Assembly (NCBI RefSeq): GCF_000204645.1 | Contig: NC_015422.1 | Coordinates: 124,001-188,000, forward strand | Source of the DNA: Alicycliphilus denitrificans K601 | Lineage (GTDB): Bacteria > Pseudomonadota > Gammaproteobacteria > Burkholderiales > Burkholderiaceae_C | Length of the DNA stretch: 64,000 bases | Direction: 5' to 3' | Part shown: piece after piece, positions 8,218-17,299 of the stretch | Numbering within the stretch: position 1 is the stretch's first letter | How the letters are laid out: each line of letters opens with the position of its first letter | The notes under the pieces: model-generated | The model's database searches: none | What the model was told of the DNA's origin: nothing | The model's input: the letters and a program-made list of their open reading frames with translations, nothing else | Position numbers and translations under genes: made by a program

Positions 8218-10527
8218 TCAGCGGCTCGCGCCAGCCAGTGCGCCGGTGCTGGGTGCGGCCGGCGTGCGTGCGCCGAACAGCACGGCGCTCGCCACCTGCC
8301 AGGCCACGCACAAGGCGCCGGTGATGAACACCACGTCGCCGAAGGTGCGGATCCAGCGCAGGGTTTCCAGGAAGGGCTGCTGCAGGAACTCCTCGCTGCG
8401 GGCGTACCACAGGCCGTGGGTCACGCTGGCGTGGAACTGGAACAGGCCGATCGGCAGCAGGCTGGTGGAGATCATCAGCACCAGGCCGGCGTTGAGCCAC
8501 CAGAAGCCGGTCTTCATCAGGCGCTCGTTGAACACCATCTGCGGGCGCACGTAGCGCAGCACCAGCAGCGTGAAGCCCAGGGCCAGGAAGCCATAGACAC
8601 CGAACAGGGCGGCGTGGGCGTGCACCGGCGTGGTGTTCAGGCCCTGGATGTAGTACAGCGAGATCGGCGGGTTGATCATGAAGCCGAACACGCCGGCGCC
8701 CAGCATGTTCCAGAAGGCCACGGCCACGAAGCACATCAGCGGCCAGCGCAGGTTGGCCATCCACGGCGTCTTGTGCTGCAGGCGCCAGTGTTCCCAGGCC
8801 TCATGGCCCAGCACCACCAGCGGCACGACTTCCAGCGCGCTGAAGGATGCGCCCACGGCCATCACGGGAGTGGTGGTGCCGGCGAAGTACAGGTGGTGGA
8901 AGGTGCCGGGCACGCCGCCCAGCATGAAGAGCGATGCCGATGCCAGGCTGGCGGCCGTGGCCATGCGGTAGGACACCAGGCCCAGGGTCGAGAAGATGAA
9001 GGCCAGCGCCGTGGTCGCGAAGACTTCGAAGAAGCCCTCCACCCACAGGTGCACCACCCACCAGCGCCAGTACTCCATCACCGAGATGTGGGTGCGCTCG
9101 CCGTAGAACAGGCCGGTGCCGTAGAACAGGCCGATGCACACGACCGACGAGGTCAGCAGGGCCAGCAGGTTCTTGTCCTGGCCGTTGGGGGCCAGCAGCG
9201 CGGGGAAGATGGCGCGCGCCATCAGCAGCAGCCAGAAGGCGATGCCGGCGAACTTGCCGATCTGCCACAGGCGCCCCAGGTCCACATACTCATAGCCCTG
9301 GTGGCCGAGCCAGAAGCTCCACTCCTTGGGCAGGATGTGGGCGATGGCCAGGTAGTTGCCGATGAAGGAGCCCACGCAGACCACGACCAGCGCCCAGAAC
9401 AGCACGTCCACGCCGAGCTTCTGGTACTTGGGGTCCTTGCCGCCATTGATCACCGGGGCCAGGAACAGGCCTGCGGCCAGGAAGCCCGTGGCGATCCAGA
9501 ACAGGGCGGCCTGGATGTGCCAGGTGCGCGTGAGCGCGTAGGGGAACCACTGCGAAAGGTCGATGCCGTAGAACTTCTGGCCTTCGAGCGTGTAGTGGGC
9601 GGTGAAGCCGCCGATGAACACTTGGAAAACGAACAGCGCCACGACCAGGAACAGGTACTTGCCCAGCGCGCGCTGCGAGGGCGTCAGGGCCACGCGGCTC
9701 AGGGGGTCGTGCGCGGGCGGGACGGGGTCCTGCTCGTCATGCTTGCGCAGGAACGCCCAGCCCCACACGAGGAAGCCCACGCCGGCCATCATGATGACCA
9801 CGCTCATGATGGACCAGACCATGTTCTCGCCCGTCGGCTGGTTGCCGATCAGGGGCTCGTGCGGCCAGTTGTTGGTGTAGGTGGCGCCGTTGCCGCCGCC
9901 CACGTCGGTGGGGCGCTCGGTGGCGGCTGCCCAGGCGGTCCAGAAGAAGAAGCCGGCCATCTGCGCGCGGCGCTCGGCGCTGGGCAGGGTGTTCTCCTTC
10001 ATGGCGAAGCTCTCGCGCGACTTGTGCAGCGACGGGTCGTCGCTGAACAGCTTGTCGTAGTACTGGGCCGTCTCGGCGATGGCCTGGGCGCGCAGCGGCG
10101 AGATCACCACCGTGTCCTTGGCCTGGTCATAGGTGTTGGTGCGGTACTCGGTCTTGAGCCGGTCGCGCAGCACGGCCTGCTGGCCCGCGTCGAGCTCGGC
10201 GAAGGACTTGCCGTAGTCCTTCTGCGCGGCCAGCTCCAGCCAGGCGGTGAGCTCGCGGTGCAGCCAGTCGGCCGTCCAGTCCGGGGCCTGGTAGGCGCCG
10301 TGGCCCAGGATGGAGCCCAGCTGCATGCCGCCCACGGACTGCCAGGCGGTCTGGCCGTCCAGGATGCTGTCCTTGGTGTAGAGCGGCTTGTCGCTGCCCT
10401 GCACCAGCACCTGCCCCGGAATCGGCGGCGCAGTGCGATAAACCTCGGCACCGTAATAGCCCAACAGGCTGAAGGTGACGATCAACACGCCTATGAGCGT
10501 GTACCAATACTTGGCGTATTTCCCCAT
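8218..10527 (-). CDS. norB: quinol-dependent nitric oxide reductase (qNOR), single subunit
   Basis: 769 residues; reduces 2 NO to N2O with electrons from quinol, in the inner membrane. After a first membrane helix (YTLIGVLIVTFSLLGYY) comes the long periplasmic domain found only in the qNOR type (replacing NorC), then about 12 more helices of the heme-copper oxidase fold. Heme and FeB ligands are visible: TRTWHIQ (His about 334), HLWVEGFFEVF with the two conserved glutamates (about 492-500), and the FHHLYF histidine pair (about 541). The ATG at 10527 has the ribosome site GGAGG. A near-perfect sigma-54 promoter lies 44 bases upstream, with NorR operators beyond it, so expression should be NO-induced. 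The protein is of full normal length. Confidence 0.95.
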   Translation of the reverse strand: MGKYAKYWYTLIGVLIVTFSLLGYYGAEVYRTAPPIPGQVLVQGSDKPLYTKDSILDGQTAWQSVGGMQLGSILGHGAYQAPDWTADWLHRELTAWLELAAQKDYGKSFAELDAGQQAVLRDRLKTEYRTNTYDQAKDTVVISPLRAQAIAETAQYYDKLFSDDPSLHKSRESFAMKENTLPSAERRAQMAGFFFWTAWAAATERPTDVGGGNGATYTNNWPHEPLIGNQPTGENMVWSIMSVVIMMAGVGFLVWGWAFLRKHDEQDPVPPAHDPLSRVALTPSQRALGKYLFLVVALFVFQVFIGGFTAHYTLEGQKFYGIDLSQWFPYALTRTWHIQAALFWIATGFLAAGLFLAPVINGGKDPKYQKLGVDVLFWALVVVCVGSFIGNYLAIAHILPKEWSFWLGHQGYEYVDLGRLWQIGKFAGIAFWLLLMARAIFPALLAPNGQDKNLLALLTSSVVCIGLFYGTGLFYGERTHISVMEYWRWWVVHLWVEGFFEVFATTALAFIFSTLGLVSYRMATAASLASASLFMLGGVPGTFHHLYFAGTTTPVMAVGASFSALEVVPLVVLGHEAWEHWRLQHKTPWMANLRWPLMCFVAVAFWNMLGAGVFGFMINPPISLYYIQGLNTTPVHAHAALFGVYGFLALGFTLLVLRYVRPQMVFNERLMKTGFWWLNAGLVLMISTSLLPIGLFQFHASVTHGLWYARSEEFLQQPFLETLRWIRTFGDVVFITGALCVAWQVASAVLFGARTPAAPSTGALAGASR

Positions 10528-10570
10528 GCAGGGCCTCCATCGTTTCACTAAGAAGAATGCCGGCTTTTAC

Positions 10571-10585
10571 GCAAGCTTGGTGCCA
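10571..10585 (-). promoter_or_regulatory. sigma-54 (-24/-12) promoter of norB
   Basis: On the minus strand the sequence TGGCACCAAGCTTGC matches the sigma-54 consensus TGGCAC-N5-TTGC exactly. It lies 44 bases upstream of the norB ATG and is oriented toward it. NorR, a sigma-54 activator, is encoded divergently just beyond. Confidence 0.88.
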
Positions 10586-10626
10586 GCATGTTGCACTGCA
10601 GAAAATCAAGGGTTTACACTGGTGTA

Positions 10627-10639
10627 GGTAAAATTAACC
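10627..10639. promoter_or_regulatory. NorR operator GGT-N7-ACC, site 1
   Basis: GGTAAAATTAACC fits the GGT-N7-ACC inverted repeat reported for NorR in Ralstonia. It lies about 45 bases upstream of the sigma-54 promoter of norB, a normal enhancer position. Confidence 0.75.
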
Positions 10640-10651
10640 CAAATCAAATTT

Positions 10652-10664
10652 GGTGAAATTTACC
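10652..10664. promoter_or_regulatory. NorR operator GGT-N7-ACC, site 2
   Basis: GGTGAAATTTACC is a second exact GGT-N7-ACC repeat, 25 bases centre to centre from site 1 and only 15 bases before the norR start codon, so it could also give norR autoregulation. Confidence 0.75.
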
Positions 10665-10678
10665 TTCATAGGGTTTTT

Positions 10679-12280
10679 ATGACCGTGAAAGAGGCCGAGC
10701 TCGCGACCGTCCTGGTGGACTTGTGCGCCGACCTGGGCACCGAGCTGCCCCAGGCCGTGCGGTTGCAGCGCCTGGTGGACGTGCTGCGCGCCCAGTTCGG
10801 CTGCGGTGCCGTGGCGCTGCTGCGCCTGGAGGAAGAGCGCCTGCGCCCGATGGCCGTCGCGGGCCTGGTCAGCGACACCCTGGGGCGGCGCTTCGTCGTG
10901 GGGCAGCACCCGCGCCTGGCCGCGATCCTGGCGCGCCACGAGGTGACCTGCTTCGAGCACGACAGCACCCTGCCCGACCCGTACGACGGCCTGCTCGACA
11001 CCCTGGTCGGCGAGCCGCTGCCCGTGCACGACTGCATGGGCGTGGGCCTGCACGTGGAGGGCCGGCCCTGGGGCGTGCTTACGCTCGACGCGCTGGCCAC
11101 CGGCACCTTCGGCGCCGCGGCGCGCCGGCGCCTGGCGCAGAGCGTGCCGCTGGTCGAGGCGGTGGTGCGCGTGGCGCGACTGGAGCAGGAGCTGCGCACG
11201 CTGCGCATGGCGGCCTCCGGGCCCGGGGAGGGCGGCGCGGCGCTGGCATCGTCCGAGCGCGGCGGTGTGGGCGAGCTGGAGATCGTCGGCGAGAGCCCCG
11301 CGCTCAAGCGCCTGCTGCACGAGCTGGGCATCGTCGCCGCCTCCGAGCTGCCCGTGCTGCTGCTGGGCGAGACCGGCGTGGGCAAGGAACTGTTCGCGCG
11401 CCTGCTGCACCACCAGTCGCCGCGGCACGACCGGCCGCTGGTGCACGTGAACTGCGCGGCCCTGCCCGAATCGCTGGCCGAGAGCGAACTCTTCGGCCAC
11501 GTGCGCGGCGCCTTTTCGGGCGCGGTGAGCGACCGGCCCGGCCGCTTCGAGGCCGCCGAGGGCGGCACCCTGTTCCTCGACGAGGTGGGCGAGCTGCCCC
11601 TGTCGGTGCAGGCCAAGCTGCTGCGCACGCTGCAGAACGGCGAGATCCAGCGCCTGGGCGCCGACCGCCCGCGCAGCGTGAACGTGCGCGTGATCGCCGC
11701 CACCAACCGCAACCTGCGCGAGCAGGTGGCCAGCGGCGCCTTCCGCGCCGACCTGTACCACCGCCTGTCGGTCTATCCCGTGCCCATACCGCCGCTGCGC
11801 GAACGCGGCAACGACGTGCTGCTGCTGGCCGGGCGCTTCCTGGACTTCAACCGCGCCCGCCTGGGGCTGCGCAGCCTGCGCCTGTCGCCCGACGCGCAGG
11901 CCGCGCTGCGCCGCTACCGCTGGCCCGGCAACGTGCGCGAGCTCGAACACGTGATCAGCCGCGCCGCCCTGAAGGCCCTGAGCCGCGGCGCGGACCGCAA
12001 CTCCATCGTCACGCTGGAGGAAGGCTTGCTGGACCTCGACGCGCTGGACGTGCCCGCCGCAGACGGCCCCGCCGCGCCCGCCGCCCCCGGCCCCGCAGCG
12101 GGCGCCGCGCCGGCAGCGCCCGCGGGCACCCTGCGCGACACCGTCGATGCCTGCCAGCGCCAGGCCATCATCGCGGCCCTGGACCGCCACCAGGGCAACT
12201 GGGCCCAGGCCGCGCGCGCGCTGGACGTGGATTCGAGCAACCTGCACAAGCTGGCGCGGCGGCTGGGGCTCAAAAGCTGA
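10679..12280 (+). CDS. norR: nitric oxide-responsive sigma-54 transcription activator NorR
   Basis: 533 residues in three domains: an N-terminal GAF domain (about 20-170) that in this family binds NO at a non-heme iron; an AAA+ domain (about 200-430) with Walker A GETGVGKE (about 230), sigma-54 contact loop GAFSGA (about 276) and Walker [12 protein letters not shown]; and a Fis-type helix-turn-helix at the end ([18 protein letters not shown], about 507-524). An Ala/Pro-rich linker precedes the DNA-binding part. The contact loop has Ser where GAFTGA is the rule, a conservative change seen as a variant in such activators. It is divergent from norB, with two GGT-N7-ACC sites and a sigma-54 promoter between, so it should switch on norB and the hemerythrin gene when NO appears. 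Confidence 0.93.
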   Translation: MTVKEAELATVLVDLCADLGTELPQAVRLQRLVDVLRAQFGCGAVALLRLEEERLRPMAVAGLVSDTLGRRFVVGQHPRLAAILARHEVTCFEHDSTLPDPYDGLLDTLVGEPLPVHDCMGVGLHVEGRPWGVLTLDALATGTFGAAARRRLAQSVPLVEAVVRVARLEQELRTLRMAASGPGEGGAALASSERGGVGELEIVGESPALKRLLHELGIVAASELPVLLLGETGVGKELFARLLHHQSPRHDRPLVHVNCAALPESLAESELFGHVRGAFSGAVSDRPGRFEAAEGGTLFLDEVGELPLSVQAKLLRTLQNGEIQRLGADRPRSVNVRVIAATNRNLREQVASGAFRADLYHRLSVYPVPIPPLRERGNDVLLLAGRFLDFNRARLGLRSLRLSPDAQAALRRYRWPGNVRELEHVISRAALKALSRGADRNSIVTLEEGLLDLDALDVPAADGPAAPAAPGPAAGAAPAAPAGTLRDTVDACQRQAIIAALDRHQGNWAQAARALDVDSSNLHKLARRLGLKS

Positions 12281-12332
12281 GCCGGGGAGCGGGCCCTGGC
12301 GCTTGCGCAAGAAGCCCCTCGGCCCAGGTGCA

Positions 12333-12995
12333 CTACCGGCCCTGGGCGTCCCCGGGCGTTCTCGCCGCTGCCCGCGCCGTGGGGTTGGGCACAGGCTCTC
12401 CAATCTTGCGCAGCGTGTTGCGGTCCGTGTGGTGGAACGGCTCCGCCTGGCCCGGGATGATGAGTACCGTGTCCTGCTCGTAGGACCACGTTCCGTCGTC
12501 ATGGATCGATACCGTGATGGTGTAGCTCTCCGTCCTGAACGCATGCTCCAGGAACGTGTTCGACACGATTCCGTTCACCGTGGACCCGCGGACAGCCTGG
12601 AGGCGAAACGTTCTCGCGCCGGCCTCGGCATGGCCGACGGCCATCGCCGCCTGTCCGCGCGGTATCGAAAGCGTCTGGATCACCGTGCCCGTGGCCGGCT
12701 CCCACAGCCAGTAGCCGACCTGGTCGTGGAACGTCTCCACGCCGTCCGGCTTGACGATCCGCGTGTGGTAGCGCAGCCCGTAGAACAGCTGCGGCCCGTT
12801 GGTCTGCGCGTCGATCGGCTGCAGCTCCATGTGCTCGATGAAGGCCTGCCTTTCGGGGCCATCGGCCTTCGGATTGACGTCGAGGCCGCGCGTGCCCGTC
12901 CATATGCCGGCCATGCCGGTGAGCGGCCCCAGGTTGGCCAGCGTATCGGCGTCCGGCTCGGGTTCCGTGTAGATGTCTTGGGGGAAGTTTTCCAT
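12333..12995 (-). CDS. heme-binding beta-barrel (nitrobindin/THAP4-like) protein
   Basis: 220 residues without signal peptide or membrane segment. The pattern [16 protein letters not shown] near residue 20, the alternating beta-strand segments ([33 protein letters not shown]) and overall length fit the FABP-like heme-binding beta-barrel family related to nitrobindin, whose studied members bind ferric heme, react with NO and isomerise peroxynitrite. The start at 12995 follows AAGGGA at a proper distance. It converges with norR, ending 52 bases from its stop. The position next to norR, norB and a hemerythrin gene supports a role in NO or peroxynitrite handling, but I see no shared promoter, so the functional link is inferred. 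The heme-ligating histidine was not assigned. Confidence 0.7.
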   Translation of the reverse strand: MENFPQDIYTEPEPDADTLANLGPLTGMAGIWTGTRGLDVNPKADGPERQAFIEHMELQPIDAQTNGPQLFYGLRYHTRIVKPDGVETFHDQVGYWLWEPATGTVIQTLSIPRGQAAMAVGHAEAGARTFRLQAVRGSTVNGIVSNTFLEHAFRTESYTITVSIHDDGTWSYEQDTVLIIPGQAEPFHHTDRNTLRKIGEPVPNPTARAAARTPGDAQGR

Positions 12996-13043
12996 GTTGG
13001 GGTCCCTTGCCGAAGGCCGAAAAGAAGAGATTGCTATGATAGT

Positions 13044-13088
13044 GATAGCTTTATGCGCTTGATCCGCAAGCCTTGGAGACCAAAAAAG
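13044..13088 (+). repeat. dispersed intergenic hairpin repeat, copy 3
   Basis: Full-length copy beginning gatagctttatgcgcttgat and ending ggagaccaaaaaa. It lies in the 237-base divergent gap between the nitrobindin-like gene and sdaA. No other clear signal was seen in that gap apart from the sdaA ribosome site. Confidence 0.6.
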
Positions 13089-13232
13089 CTTGTAAATGGT
13101 ACGGTAAATCCAGGCGAAGCCCGGCGTTGGACGGCACTTGCGAGCCACCACCGTGCCATAGTGGACGAGTGCGCCGCTGGCTGGCGTGGGCGCAGTGCTT
13201 GTCTTCGGACCACCGGCAGAGAGGAGTCCTCC

Positions 13233-14621
13233 ATGGCTGTCAGCGTTTTCGACCTGTTCAAGATCGGCATCGGGCCGTCCAGTTCGCACACCGTGGGGCC
13301 CATGCGCGCCGCGCGCCTGTTCGTGCAGCGCCTGGCGCGCGAGGGCCATCTGCCCCGGGTGGCGCGCGTGCGCTGCACGCTCTACGGCTCGCTGGGCGCC
13401 ACGGGCCGCGGCCATGGGAGCGACCGCGCCGTGCTGCTGGGGTTGTGCGGCCACGCGCCGGACACGGTGGACGTGGATGCCATCGAACCCCTGATCGCCC
13501 GCATCCGCGCCCGGCACCGGCTGCCGCTGGCGGACGGCCCCGAGGTCGCGTTCGACGAGGCCGCCGACCTGTTGCTGGTGCCCGACGTGGCGCTGCCGCT
13601 GCACGCCAACGGCATGCGCTTCGAGGCCTTCGACGCCGCGGGCGGCCTGCTGGACGCGCAGGTGTACTACTCGGTCGGCGGCGGCTTCATCGTCAGCGGG
13701 GAGGCCGCCGTCGATGCCCGACGCCAGGCCGAAATCGCGCCCGATACCGAGGTGCTGCCGCTGCCCTTTCACAGCGGCGAGCAGCTGCTGGCGCAGGCCG
13801 CGGCCCAGGGCGGCTCCATGGCGCGGGTCATGCGCGTCAACGAGCGCCATTGGCGCACGGACTCCGAGATCGACGCGGGCCTGCTGGCCATCTGGGGCGC
13901 CATGCAGGACTGCGTCGCGCGCGGCTGCCGCACGGGCGGCGTGCTGCCCGGGGGCTTCCGGGTGCGCCGCCGCGCGCCTGCGCTGCACCAGGCGCTGCAG
14001 GGCGCTCCCGACACGCTGCAGGATCCGCTGCAGGTGATCGACTGGGTGAACCTGTTCGCCCTGGCGGTGAACGAAGAGAACGCCGCGGGTGGCCGCGTGG
14101 TCACCGCGCCCACCAACGGCGCGGCGGGCATCGTGCCGGCGGTGCTGCACTACTACTGGCGCTTCATTGCCGGCGCGAGCGAGGCCGGCGTGATCGACTT
14201 CCTGCTCACGGCCGGCGCCATCGGCATCCTCTACAAGGAGAACGCCTCCATCTCGGGCGCCGAGGTTGGTTGCCAGGGCGAGGTGGGCGTGGCCTGCTCC
14301 ATGGCCGCCGCGGGCCTGTGCGCCGTGCTGGGCGGCATGCCCGCGCAGGTGGAGAACGCGGCCGAGATCGGCATGGAGCACCACCTGGGCCTGACCTGCG
14401 ACCCGGTGGGCGGCCTGGTGCAGATCCCCTGCATAGAGCGCAACGCGCTCGCCGCCGTCAAGGCCATCAACGCCGCGCGCATGGCGCTGCGCGGCGACGG
14501 CACGCACCACGTGAGCCTGGACCAGGTCATCAAGACCATGCGCGAGACGGGCGCCGACATGATGAGCAAGTACAAGGAGACCTCGCGCGGCGGGCTGGCG
14601 GTCAACATCGTCGAATGCTGA
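13233..14621 (+). CDS. sdaA: L-serine ammonia-lyase (iron-sulfur type, single chain)
   Basis: 462 residues; deaminates L-serine to pyruvate and ammonia using an oxygen-labile 4Fe-4S cluster instead of PLP. The N-terminal beta domain begins [20 protein letters not shown], a diagnostic start for this family, and the C-terminal alpha domain has the cysteines that hold the cluster: [14 protein letters not shown] (about 345-358) and [12 protein letters not shown] (about 388-399). Length matches one-chain bacterial enzymes. The ATG at 13233 follows GAGGAG with 6-base spacing; upstream in-frame sequence is not conserved-looking. No gcv genes flank it, so it is probably a lone catabolic gene. Its neighbours have no evident link with serine metabolism. 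Confidence 0.93.
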   Translation: MAVSVFDLFKIGIGPSSSHTVGPMRAARLFVQRLAREGHLPRVARVRCTLYGSLGATGRGHGSDRAVLLGLCGHAPDTVDVDAIEPLIARIRARHRLPLADGPEVAFDEAADLLLVPDVALPLHANGMRFEAFDAAGGLLDAQVYYSVGGGFIVSGEAAVDARRQAEIAPDTEVLPLPFHSGEQLLAQAAAQGGSMARVMRVNERHWRTDSEIDAGLLAIWGAMQDCVARGCRTGGVLPGGFRVRRRAPALHQALQGAPDTLQDPLQVIDWVNLFALAVNEENAAGGRVVTAPTNGAAGIVPAVLHYYWRFIAGASEAGVIDFLLTAGAIGILYKENASISGAEVGCQGEVGVACSMAAAGLCAVLGGMPAQVENAAEIGMEHHLGLTCDPVGGLVQIPCIERNALAAVKAINAARMALRGDGTHHVSLDQVIKTMRETGADMMSKYKETSRGGLAVNIVEC

Positions 14622-14752
14622 CGCCGTCCTTTCAGCGCGCCAAAGCGTGGGTTGCCGAATCACGAAGCGCGCCTCCCATGAAACCCTGAGTCCGCATGGC
14701 GCGAAGCCCCTTATGGTGGCGGGCTCGACTTCGCACACGACAAGGAAACGCC

Positions 14753-15703
14753 ATGCCCCTGCGCCGCCGCCTGATCGCCTTCTGCCTGGCAGCACTTCCA
14801 CTGGCCACCTGGGCCGCCTGGCCGGAGCGGCCCATCACCATCGTCGTGCCCGCCGCCGCGGGCGGCACCACCGACATCGCGGCGCGCGTGCTGGCCGAGA
14901 AGATGGGCAAGGACCTGGGCACGGCCATCGTCGTCGAGAACAAGGGCGGGGGCGGCGGCAGCATCGGCACGGCGCAGGTGGCGCGCGCCAAGCCCGACGG
15001 CTACACGCTGCTCATGGGCAACATCGGCCCCGTCGCCATCAACTTCAGCCTCTACAAGCAGCTGAGCTACAAGGAGAGCGACCTGCGCGGCATCACCAAC
15101 GTGATTTCCGTGCCCAACATCCTCGTGGTCCATGCCGATTCGCCCGCGCGCAGCGTGAAGGACCTGGTCGGCCTGGCGAAGACGCGCCGGCTCAACGTGT
15201 CCACCTCGGGCGTGGGCCAGTCGCCGCACATGTCCTCCGAGATGTTCCGCCAGAAGGCCGGCATCGAGGTCACCCTGGTGCCGTTCCCCGGCGCGGCCCC
15301 GGCCGTGACGGCGCTGCTCGGGCAGCAGGTGGACTTCATGATCGACAATCTGCCGAGCTCCATGCCGCACATCAAGTCGGGCAAGTTCCGCGCGCTGGCC
15401 ATCACCAGCGGCGAGCGCGCGGCCCAGTTGCCGGACGTGCCGACCATGGCCGAGGCCGGCGTGCCCATGCAGGTCACGGCCTGGTTCGGCCTGCTGGCGC
15501 CGGCCGGCACGCCCGACGCGGTGATCCTGCGCCTGCAGCAGTCGGCGCGCAAGGCCATGCACGAGCCCGATGTGCGCCAGCGCTTCGCCGAGCTCGGCGG
15601 CGTGCCCGGCGGCGAGACGCCGGCCGAGTACGATGCCTTCATCGCCCAGGAACGCAAGAGCTGGGCCCAGATCGTCAAGGCCGCCGGCCTGTCGCTCGAA
15701 TGA
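14753..15703 (+). CDS. Bug/TctC-type tripartite tricarboxylate family solute-binding protein
   Basis: 316 residues. Bug proteins are two-lobed periplasmic receptors that hold carboxylated or amidic small molecules and, where TctA/TctB exist, pass them to that transporter. A classic Sec signal peptide (about residues 1-20, ending TWA) is followed by the family start WPERPITIVVPAAAGG-TD. Later family marks are RAKPDGYTLL (about 81), the SPHMSSEMF helix, the DFMIDNLPS segment and QLPDVPTMAEAG (about 223). The ATG at 14753 has AAGGAA upstream; an in-frame start at 14696 would bury the signal peptide. It is the first gene of a rightward set with an acyl-CoA ligase 4 bases downstream, suggesting that its ligand is an acid activated by that enzyme. 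The ligand is unknown. Confidence 0.88.
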   Translation: MPLRRRLIAFCLAALPLATWAAWPERPITIVVPAAAGGTTDIAARVLAEKMGKDLGTAIVVENKGGGGGSIGTAQVARAKPDGYTLLMGNIGPVAINFSLYKQLSYKESDLRGITNVISVPNILVVHADSPARSVKDLVGLAKTRRLNVSTSGVGQSPHMSSEMFRQKAGIEVTLVPFPGAAPAVTALLGQQVDFMIDNLPSSMPHIKSGKFRALAITSGERAAQLPDVPTMAEAGVPMQVTAWFGLLAPAGTPDAVILRLQQSARKAMHEPDVRQRFAELGGVPGGETPAEYDAFIAQERKSWAQIVKAAGLSLE

Positions 15704-15707
15704 TTCC

Positions 15708-17282
15708 ATGCCCATGCAAGCAGACATCGAACACCTGTTGGCCCAGCCCTTCGGCTCGCTGCCCGAACTGATCGCGCGCCAGGCCGCGCACCGCCCCGGC
15801 CACACCGCCCTGATCCTGGAAGAACGGAGCCTGGACTACGCCGCGCTGTGCGCGGGCATGGACCGGGTGGCGCGCAGCCTGCAGCAGGGAGGCCTGGGGC
15901 CCGGCGACGTGGTGGCCGTCTGCGCCGGCACCTCGGTCGAGTACCTGCTGGCCTACCTCGGCGCGCTGCGCGCCGGCGTGGCGGTGGCACCGCTGGCGCC
16001 CTCGGCCACGGCCGAGCACCTGAGCGCCATGCTGGACAACTGCGGCGCGCGCCTGGTGCTGCGCGACCGCGAGGTCGCCGCGCAATGGCCCCTGCACGCG
16101 GGCGCTGCGCTGCGCTGCGTGGCGCTGGACGATGCGCCCGAGGCCGGCGAGCCCTGGTCGCAATGGCTGGCGCAGGGCGGCGGCGCGCCCGCGCCGATCG
16201 CGCCCGCGCCCGACTGGGCCTTCAACGTGATCTACTCGTCGGGCACCACGGGCGTGCCCAAGGGCATCGTGCAGTCCTGGGCCATGCGCTGGGCCCATGT
16301 GCGCCGCGCCGTCACCAACGGCTACGGCCCCGACGCCGTCTCGCTGTGCGCCACGCCGCTGTATTCCAACACCACGCTGGTGGCGGCTCTGCCCACGCTG
16401 GCACTGGGCGGCACGCTGGTGCTGATGCGCAAGTTCGACGCCGCGCATTACCTGGAGCTGGCCGAGCGGCACGGCGCCACCCACACCATGCTGGTGCCCG
16501 TGCAGTACCAGCGCCTCATGGCCTGCCCCGCGTTCGACGGCACCGACCTGAGCCGGCTGCGGCACAAGTTCTGCACCAGCGCGCCCTTCGGCGCCGCCCT
16601 CAAGGCCGAGGTGCTGCGGCGCTGGCCCGGCCGGCTCATCGAGTACTACGGCCTGACCGAGGGCGGCGTGCGCTGCGAGCTGCACTGCCACGACTTCCCG
16701 CACAAGCTGCACACCGTGGGCCGCCCCGGCGAGGGCGCCGACATCCGCTTCATCGACGAGCAGGGGCGCGAGCTGCCGCCCGGCGCGCAGGGCGAGATCG
16801 TCGGCCGCTCGGCCGGCATGATGAGCGGCTACCACCGCCTGCCCGACAAGACGCGCGAGGCCGAGTGGTTCGACGCCCAGGGCCAGCGCTTCATCCGCAG
16901 CGGCGACGTGGGCCGGCTCGACGAGGACGGCTTCATCGTGCTCGGCGACCGCATGAAGGACATGATCATCACGGGCGGCTTCAACGTCTATCCGAGCGAC
17001 ATCGAGGGCGTGCTGCAGCAGCACCCGCAGGTGGCCGAATGCGCGGTGGTCGGCGTGCCTTCCGAGCAATGGGGCGAGACCCCCGTGGCCTATGTGGTGC
17101 CGCGCGCCGGCGCGCAGCCCGGCGCGCGGGAGCTGCGCGAATGGCTCAACGCCCGCGTGGGCAAGACCCAGCGCGTGGCCGACCTGCGGCTGGCCGAGCG
17201 CCTGCCGCGCAGCGAGATCGGCAAGGTGCTCAAGCGCGAGCTACGCGAGCAGTACCTGCGGGCGAACCCCGCGGCCCATTGA
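15708..17282 (+). CDS. acyl-CoA synthetase (AMP-binding, ANL superfamily)
   Basis: 524 residues; would activate a carboxylic acid with ATP and CoA through an acyl-adenylate. The P-loop YSSGTTGVPKG lies near residue 174, the A5 motif YYGLTEGG near 313, the hinge motif GDRMKDMIITGGFNVYPSD near 415-433, and the catalytic lysine in SEIGKVLKREL near 505. The architecture is complete. The ATG at 15708 sits 4 bases after the stop of the Bug gene, and a second Bug gene follows 17 bases downstream, so the three are co-transcribed. The acid cannot be read from sequence; pairing with Bug proteins and a PaaI-type thioesterase suggests an aromatic or short branched acid, which is inference only. Confidence 0.87.
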   Translation: MPMQADIEHLLAQPFGSLPELIARQAAHRPGHTALILEERSLDYAALCAGMDRVARSLQQGGLGPGDVVAVCAGTSVEYLLAYLGALRAGVAVAPLAPSATAEHLSAMLDNCGARLVLRDREVAAQWPLHAGAALRCVALDDAPEAGEPWSQWLAQGGGAPAPIAPAPDWAFNVIYSSGTTGVPKGIVQSWAMRWAHVRRAVTNGYGPDAVSLCATPLYSNTTLVAALPTLALGGTLVLMRKFDAAHYLELAERHGATHTMLVPVQYQRLMACPAFDGTDLSRLRHKFCTSAPFGAALKAEVLRRWPGRLIEYYGLTEGGVRCELHCHDFPHKLHTVGRPGEGADIRFIDEQGRELPPGAQGEIVGRSAGMMSGYHRLPDKTREAEWFDAQGQRFIRSGDVGRLDEDGFIVLGDRMKDMIITGGFNVYPSDIEGVLQQHPQVAECAVVGVPSEQWGETPVAYVVPRAGAQPGARELREWLNARVGKTQRVADLRLAERLPRSEIGKVLKRELREQYLRANPAAH

Positions 17283-17299
17283 TTTATCAGGAGAGAGCC

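Noticed and set aside
1959..10551. Long antisense reading frames (for example 1959-4019 +, 4066-6339 +, 8416-10551 +)
   Set aside because: They run opposite to nrdD, the EAL protein and norB, whose products have clear family motifs. The antisense proteins are His/Arg/Ala/Gly-rich low-complexity strings, an effect of high GC and codon bias.
10614..10626. Third NorR site
   Set aside because: The segment near GGTTTACACTGGT lacks the ACC half; the local palindrome TACAC-TG-GTGTA is different in form.
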